DNA of 64,000 nucleotides, from NCBI GenBank assembly GCA_947623455.1, contig OX392535.1, positions 33,628,688 through 33,692,687 on the forward strand, written 5' to 3'. The position numbers and the translations under genes are program-made. This document shows, in pieces, positions 38,701 through 47,700 of this stretch (positions are counted from its first letter, which is position 1; each line of letters begins with the position of its first letter). The DNA comes from Mimachlamys varia (Eukaryota; Mollusca; Bivalvia; Pectinida; Pectinidae). A model generated the notes under the pieces. The model was not told the DNA's origin. It searched no databases and saw only the letters and a program-made list of their open reading frames with translations.

Positions 38701-41700
38701 TTCCGTGTTCACACCTACATGTACATGTTCAGTATTCACATCTACGTGTACATGTTCAGTGTTCACATCTACGAGTTCTTGTTCACACCTACGTGTACAT
38801 GTTCAGTGTTCACACCTACGTGTACATGTTCACACCTACCATGAGTTCTTGTTCACACCTACATGTACATGTTCACATGTACACCTACCACAAGTTCTTG
38901 TTCACACCTACATGTACATGTATGTTCACACCTACCATGAGTTCTTGTTCACACCTTTGTGTTCAAACCTACCACGAGTTCTTGTTCAACACCTTCAATG
39001 ATGTACTCGGCTCTATCTGTATCTATATCAATGGTTCTATCTTTATTCAAGTTCTGTTCAGCCACCTAGAAATGTAAAACAAAAAGTAAAACCATAATTA
39101 CTAAAAATGCGAAGGTAAATACCCTAAAATCTTGATAATAAGCCGCGGCTTATTTTCTTTTTTTGTTAAGGAATCCAAGGCTTATTTTCAAAGGCAGGCC
39201 TATTTTCAAGGCCGTCTTATTTTCAAAGTCATTTATCATGTAAGGCAAGTAAGGCTTATTTATGAGACGTCTTACTTACGAAACCTAATTTCATCGGTAC
39301 ACAAATTAAAAGCATCAATGATTACAAAAAATATTTCATTTTGCCGTCGTAGTGAAAAATAATAGTCAAATAGTCAATAAGATGCAGGAATTTAAATAAA
39401 TTGTCAGGATTTACCTTATTTTGTACTTAAGCTTGAATAACATTTTGTCCCACAAGCGTATTATTTGCCGCACTGTTTCAATATTTACGATCACATGACA
39501 ATCACATGCATAGCTAGTCGTGCAGTGATGTCGTCTTGCATATATATGACATAGGAACTGTAACAAATTAATGCACAAAATATTGCTTTTTAACAAAGAT
39601 CAAACATCCCTTTTCAACAAAAATGTTGTATATACAATGTCGTCATGTATTGTAAATATTGAAAATAAACATTTGTGTACAATTGTTTACGACCACACTG
39701 GAACCATTTCCGGCAACATGTTGGCCGGACGTATTGTGTTCTGATTTTGAGCTCCGATGTTGACATTTTTTTAACGGCGATAGGCCTACAGAGTATGTGG
39801 GGATCAACTGCTAATGCAGTAGAGAATCTAATGATGTAATGATTAAAATAGTGCTTTCCTTCTGATTATTAATTTCAAGTTATTCAGGATTTTTTTCTCA
39901 AGGTAACCGTAAGTTCATATCAGAATGTCCAAATGCCTATTTTTCCGTTTGATAATTCATTATTCGAATACTAACTGTCCTACAGTTTAACATAAATTGC
40001 AGGTGCTTTGTGTAAACTGAAATATATAACCACCAAGCTGGGGTTGTAGCGAATGTAAAATCTATACTGAAGTAGCCATGCAGGTGATTACCACGAGCGA
40101 TGTAATTATACATGATTAGCCAGATCTATTGTCCAGGTGTCAAAACAACCGACACAGGTAACTCATCTGAGCTGTTATCAAATAGAATTCGGTGACAACA
40201 GAAGCCAATACAGTAAGCAGAACCTTGAACAATATCATTACAGACAATTTTTTTTATAAAAATTATGGACATAGAATCTATATCGTAGACTATTCAGTAA
40301 TATATATATAGTTGGCTTATTTTTTAAGATATATTTCACCGCAAGGAATCCAAGGCTTACTTACAAGTACGGCCTATTTTAAAAGCCGGCATATTTTTCA
40401 AGATATACTTGACTGCAAGAAATCCATGGCTTATTTCAAGACCGGCCTATTTTCAATTCAGGCTTATTATCGAGATTTTAATTTGTAATATTTTACCAAT
40501 TTGTAATATTTTATCAATTTGTAATATTTTATCAATTTGTAATATTTCATCAATTTGAAATATTTTATTAATGGCCCAATATACGTAACTTCAGGAATTT
40601 TTTCGTAATTCTGAAAAATTCTGACAAAAAATCCAGTTAATAACCATGCAAAAATAAGCCTAAACCGAAGTAAACCTGAGCGGTAACTAACAAGAAACTC
40701 TTGACAGAAAAATCCAAAGAACTGAAAATAATTCAGGTGTGGCGGCACTTCAACAACAAACCGAAGGTTTACAAATACCGAGTTTCAACTACTGCTCTAC
40801 TGGTAACCGCGTAAGAATTCATCTTGAATATTACTGATATCAGCTAATCTTTACTAAATCTATAAATATAATAAGTTATTTGGCTTGATTTTGGCTTCAA
40901 GTTTTGCTGAAAGTTACGTATATGATCTAGGGGCCTTTAAAGGAAATTATCCCCGCCACTTTTCCCCAAAAATTAACATCTGAATCAAATTACACAGAAC
41001 TATAACAGAAAAATAAACAATACAATTCTAAATTTTACCCCTTACCGACTGGAGGTTTTTGGCAAAGATATTGAAGCAGACAATAAAATTAAATAATACC
41101 GTCTTTGTAGATGATTTATCCACCAATGACCGAGACGCTGGTGTTTTTTTCGTAGATCTTTCATTGACATCTGTAGCATCCCTTACTTTTGAGACACTAA
41201 TGACATCAGAGTCGACATTGCCACTAAGATAATTTCCTTGGCCAGTCAACTTTGAAAAATCAGCACGATTTAATGCCTTCTGTCTTCGCGATGCTCTTTC
41301 AAATTCTTTGTCCTTCAACATGGTTTCCTCAATATGCTCATCACTTGTTACAGTACGATCATATTCTTTCCTGTTACGTTTCGAATCTTTAGATTCCGAT
41401 ACAGATTCCTCATTCTCAATTCCTGTGTAAGCTCTTTCGTTCCTGGATTCCTCATTCTCAATTCCTGTGTTAGCTTTTTCTTTCCTCGATTCCTCATTCT
41501 CGATTCCTGTGTTAGCTCTTTCGTTCCTGGATTCCTCATTCTCAATTCCTGTGTTAGCTCTTTCTTTCCTCGATTCCTCATTCTCGATATCTGTGTAAGT
41601 TCTTTCTTTCCTGGATTCCTCATTCTTGATTCCTGTGTTAGCTCTTTCTTTCCAGGAATGTGAGTCCTGATCGTGATCACTGATCAATCTTTCCTCACTA

Positions 41701-44700
41701 TACAACGGCAAATGGTTTCCTGATCCATCATTTATCATGTTTAAGGTTGTAAAGGAGGGTTTATAACTTGATTGTTTACTTTCTTCCACTGACCACAGCC
41801 TAAATGGTGTCAGACACATGTCCATAGTTTCATCGATGTCGGCCTCGTCTTTCAGAAACACTTCGAACAGCAGCTGGTTCTGTGCAAGGTCCAGCTCATT
41901 GAAGTGGATATTATGTTCAAGGAGTTCACGTACATATCTCTTTAGTAATTGGTCCTTGTTTTCAGTAAGGTTTCTCAGGATCACATCCATCCGGCCCATA
42001 TTGAGGTAAACAAACTTCCTCATGATACGCGGGCTATTCTGATTTTGTTGGCTGGTCTCACAGGTATAAAAGTCCGGGTCATTCTTTACCAGTCCACTCT
42101 GGCATGATGACACATCTTTGAGCTGTATTAACAAAACCTGTCTTGAACCTGGTTCTAAATGAAAGAAAAAGGAGTATTATATGGTGGTTTTCATTTACCA
42201 TTAAAAAAATCAATGAATAAACATGCATACAGAATAATGAACAAGAGTGGGAAAATGCTTTTGAGTCCCTTCAATAAACAAGAGGTCCGGGGGAACCTCA
42301 TTTGGATGAAGAATCAAAACAACAATGACAAATATAATCTTCCCCTATCTTGAGGATGTGCCAGAGAAATCTCTAACCCAAGGGGTGATATTCTTGGTTG
42401 TCTAACCCGAGGGTACTTTCATCTCTTTATGTTCAACAACTGTATGGATGCATAAATGTTTATATGAACAACACTTTTAATTCAGACACCTTAATTCAAA
42501 TTCTATTTTTAGCAACTGGTAAAACACCGGCCAATACGCCATTTCCGGGATACAACTTTCAGTCGGTTTAGTCATGTGACTTTCATCACCACGTGACTTT
42601 ATTTAGGGCACTTTTGAAAACAAAATGGCGGCTAAATAGAAGTTTCCAATGACCGTAAGCGAGGTCAAGTGTTTTGGTCGAAAGAGGGATCACACCTTCA
42701 AATAAAACAAAAGTGGTGTTAGTAAAATTAGCTAAGATCACGGATTAACTGAATTTATCTTGTATTGAGAAATATGAATGCAATCCACAGTGCTCATAAT
42801 CAGGGTTTCTCTTTGCTGTTGGAAACGATCTGAACGTTACATTTTGCCAGATTGTTGCTTTTACGACTGACAGTTACACATCTAGGTACAACACACCATG
42901 ACTTAGTTTAACAGCCTGTATCTTTGTTTCGTCCCTTTTTAACTTAAAGCAACTAAAAAAATCAAATCGAATATAGCTGCCATTCGGTCATCATTGCCGT
43001 CATTGTGAAGTGCCCTAAATTGTTCGCGGTCACATGATCAAATCACCGATTTCTAACTCCACTTCAAAAGAGTTCTTGTATCTCGGAAACGGCGTTTTGA
43101 ATGTAGAAATTACGAGAAAATGAACACAAGAAACACATGGTTAGATTCACATATTTATCCAGGCATCATACTCTATCATGTCTACTAACGAATAAATGGA
43201 AACTCTAGTTGCTGGGTTTATGACCTGGGACTGAATTCAGTGGTCTATTTAATAAATTTTAAAATTATAAAGTTTTTATATGCTTACATGAGTATAGCTC
43301 ATGAGTAAACTGTAGTCATGGGGGGCAGGGATCTGAACTGTTGAAAGGGATGGGGAAGGTCAATGGTGTCACCATGGAAGCATTACATCCTCTCATTATA
43401 CTCAGCAACTAGTGTATGGAATCGGCTGAAATTTCATGATCGATCATCGGATCCTCTGAACCGATCGAAGATCAACTAATAATTGATCATAGGAAAGACA
43501 TATGTCTGTATTTTTACAAGGATAACTTGACAATATCATACATCAAAAAAGGATTTTAAAGCTTTATACATGTTATGTTGTATTCTATTCACATCAATCT
43601 ATATTTCATAAGTCTTATTTTTCGATAGTTTTATTTATAAACTTAATACATATAAATTTATATAGTCACATGTACTTTAGTAGTCGTTACCATGGCCTGG
43701 AGTTTTAATTACCTATGACAGGTTCCATGTTTTATTTTATTGTAAAGACAACAAGAACTTTTGTCAGATATAGAGCTTTTTAAACTTCTGTGATTTTTTC
43801 ATGGCCTTCTGGCTGTGTAATCCATGTTTATCAGCTGGTTTACATTGCTAAATTCTTATCATTGAACAAGTTTCCTTTTTTGCAGTTTGCGAATAGCTTT
43901 CTTCATTTTAAATTTATTTTCAGATATTGGTCCATCTACTCTGATTCGATTTTCAAAGCCGAAATGTTTCCAGACAAAACTTCGCGGCAATTTTGCCGAA
44001 AAATTTATATCGCTGATGGGACCAGATGAGAGAATTTCTGCTAAAGATGGGCGAAACATAATTTCATACTTGCCAACTTTTGGAAATTCCCATGGGGGAG
44101 ATTACACGTGCTCAGAATTGAAAACATAAATAATATGTATACATTGTCCAGTACATTCAGAGGAAAAATAACACTTTTAAATGAGCTCTTCTTTCAGATG
44201 AAATTATCATATCTTTAAAAATAGGAACAGATATAAGCAGATTCTAAAGCTGAAAATGCAATATTTTAGGGTCCAAAATCGGGAGTCTCCCTCCTAAATA
44301 AGGAGGGTTGGCAAGTATGTAATTTTAAATCTTGATTTTTCTGATGATCGATTACGAAAGATTGTAGACGATTATTTAGTCATTTGGCGTTTCCCACTAA
44401 AGACGATGATTAATCGGGGCACCACTATCAGCGACTATATACAAATCAAGTGTATAGTTACAGGGTGACTCATTCCAAGTTGTGACTTAGAAACAAGGTC
44501 CCTAAGAGTGAGGCCAGACCTAAAGGTCAAAACTGATATTATGATTGTGTTTAATTGTCTCTTTATACCCAGATTTCTATAGTTTTTGGGAGGGGATATC
44601 AAGTATTTTAAAGTTGTAACCCAATAGCAGGGTAAACATGCACTGTAGTGTAAAGATCAAAGTATTGCCGAGTCAAATGCATGGTCATGTTGGTGTTTTT

Positions 44701-47700
44701 TTTTCTGAATGTTTCAGTTTTCTCAGTAATTACACACAATATTATAAAAAGACAATCTGCCCACCTAAAATACATTATCTTTGGAACGGTTCAATCATAG
44801 AATCTGCAAAACAAAGCGAGTAATCGCTTTTATTTACAAGTTTTTCACACTATGATGCCACTAGGAGTCGCTAATGATATATTTTACTAAGGCCATACCA
44901 ATTTGATTTATTGTTCTTCGGAAAATGAGATTTCAAAATTGGAGCGAGCGGGCGCAATTTTTTTGTTTTTACAAAAATTTTGAATTCCTTATAATTTCGA
45001 GCGAGCGGTAGTTTTCAAAAGACTAAATGTCAGAATACTTGTTTGACTATTAATATAATGTATCACCAAATAGTACACCAAAAAGTAGCGGTTTTTAAAA
45101 ATAATTTCCATGGCACAAATTACTTGCATAATGCTGTGCAATAAAACAACATTTAAGAGAAAAGCTTTCTTTAATTACCTTCTTAATAAAAGACCCAAGG
45201 TCATTCATTCAAGTTTAGTGATTGAACCAAAGTCGTAGGAAACACCTTTTAGCAACCACATTTTTTTCTTGTAGGTATTAAGATGCTTCTATTCATGCAG
45301 AATGCATATTTTATTGAATTGATATAAATTAATGATGACAAAATATATGTATGATCACGGACTTAGATAGTCTAATCTAAATCAGTGGTATGATGTACCG
45401 CTCTATAAAACAAACCCTGAATGCTAGATGTATGGCACTACGTGTTTTGCTGACATAACCTTTGAGTTGCAATAATATTAATACTGATATTAATGGACAC
45501 AAGCATTATTTGTGTACTATATATCCAAATCAGAAAGAATAATATCAGTTCATAAGCTGACGTTACATATATGAATAAGTTCATTATTGTTAATCTCGTG
45601 GTTGAATTAGCATCATGAACCAAGTGTTCATCCATTCGGGATTTAAATGTTCTGACTACTGATGACTAAGTAACTACAGCATCTTGAAGAGAGTTCGAAT
45701 GGTAATACCTACATAATTATTTCAAAATATGAATAACAAAAACTTTTTTTAACTATCAACATTAGGGATATTCTACTTAAATAAGACTGATGAAATGACA
45801 TTGATGTCGGCCAAATTGGTTCGATAGCCTGAGAAGAGTATCGATTTGAAATTCAATATAGAGGTGTTATAAGAGTCGTGCATTTGTTTTAACAACATAT
45901 CTCTTGATGTCGCTTACTTAATTCAGGATTTTGCAATACATTATGGAGACCGGATTATGTAGTGATCAACAGGATAAGAAAGCAGTTTTGACACATTCTC
46001 AGTTTTTTTAATTCACAAGTGAAAAAGCCTCGTCGCGCATTTCCCTCGTGTTGCTGCCGAAAAAACGCTTAAAATACCATTTTTACCTTTATTTCAGACA
46101 TTCGAATGATCCGAAATGGCGTTTTCTAAATTTTGAACCATTGTAAAATATATCCAGATTCGTCATTTTTCATTGACGCTAAAATTGGAGCGGTAATATT
46201 TTACTTTTACTTTCATTTTATTTTTCCAAAACAGGAGCGGTAAATCCGACGAACAATAAATCAAATTGGTATGGCCTAATGAAATGCAGTCTAACTGGTT
46301 ACAGAACAATATCTTTTTTCAATTTATTGAAAATCTGAAACACACCTTTCACTGGCTGCCATATTGGATCCAACTTGGAACCCTCAAATGAAACAATCCC
46401 GCAAACCGGTTGGTTCCGGCGGAACGTCGTGTTCCATTTAGCGGAACGTCCGGTTCTTTCTGGAATAACCGGAACGTTCTGCTAAATGGAACACGCTAAT
46501 AGTGTATACTTTGTGTATACTTTGTAGACACTCATACATATAGATGTACAGTCAAACCTGCCTTAACGACCACCTGTATTAAGCGACTTCCTGTCATATG
46601 TGACCGTAATATTTCCCCCCAACAAAATTCACTATATAAAAGACCTGAATTAAGCGACTACCTGTCTGACGCGACCAACGACCATCATTTCTGTCTCCCA
46701 AATACCGAAAACAACCTTTTTAAGCGACTTTTTGGAATGAAGACTTCCGAAAATCGCGTCAGAAAACTCTTCATGCCATGGGATACGTTTCTCACGAATT
46801 TCAACTGGTCTCACAAAAATAATCAAACTTTGGTCATTTTACCGAATAAACAATAGCGACATGGATTCACACTGACCTTTGTCACAGACAAGCCACTTTA
46901 ATTAAAGACCAGACCAATTAGCAGTGTAGAGACTGGTGTGAAAGTTGTAAATGGTCAGATTGTCATGCATCACGGCCCGTTCACAACAGCTGTGGGGGCC
47001 TCAATCGCGGCACATGGCTTTGTGTCATTTATACTGATGTGTATACTGTACAGCAATTAAATCACCCAGATGGGGCTTGTTGCTAATTAATATGTGATTA
47101 CAGGATGTATAAACATTAAATAGCCACATCGATATCGTAAGCATGGTGAGTCTCGCATGGTTTACTGAACGGAAGTGAAGTAGAGACTATAAAATAGAAA
47201 CCGGACAATAACATTGGATCCGAAATTTGTCCGGTCTGGCGATGGGATGAATGTTGATAAGAAACCAACATACAAATAAGCAAATTTCTTCAATTGGACA
47301 AAAAAAAATTATCGGAAGCTATTTTTTTTCACAAAGATTAATTATTCCCAATGATTTGAGATGTTTTCTTTATAATCTAGGTTAAAAAGACATGTACTTC
47401 AAAAATTATATTGTTGTTAATTTTTGTCTTTGAAGTAAGTTTTGTGACATCATCTACTTTACATATGGTAGTTCCTCGATCTAAGTATGTAATATATATG
47501 AATAAAAGTGAATATGATTTTCAACCTTTTTTTATTGAACCTGTATTAAGAGACCACCTGTCATATGTGACCTTTTTTGTTGCCTCCCTTCGAAGGTCAC
47601 ATATGACAGGTTTGACTGTACATGAACCTTGACATATGTTGTTACCTGTGTAACATTAACTGTGTTAAAGTATAATAATGCTTCTGTATAAGTCTGTGAC

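Noticed and set aside
37042..39077. Plus-strand open frames of 600, 490 and 288 codons (YMFSVHTYV / TPTCTCSVF type)
   Set aside because: All three plus frames are open because the unit is 27 bases with no stops. The sequence is a minisatellite inside an intron of the minus-strand gene, and the peptides are pure repeat translation.
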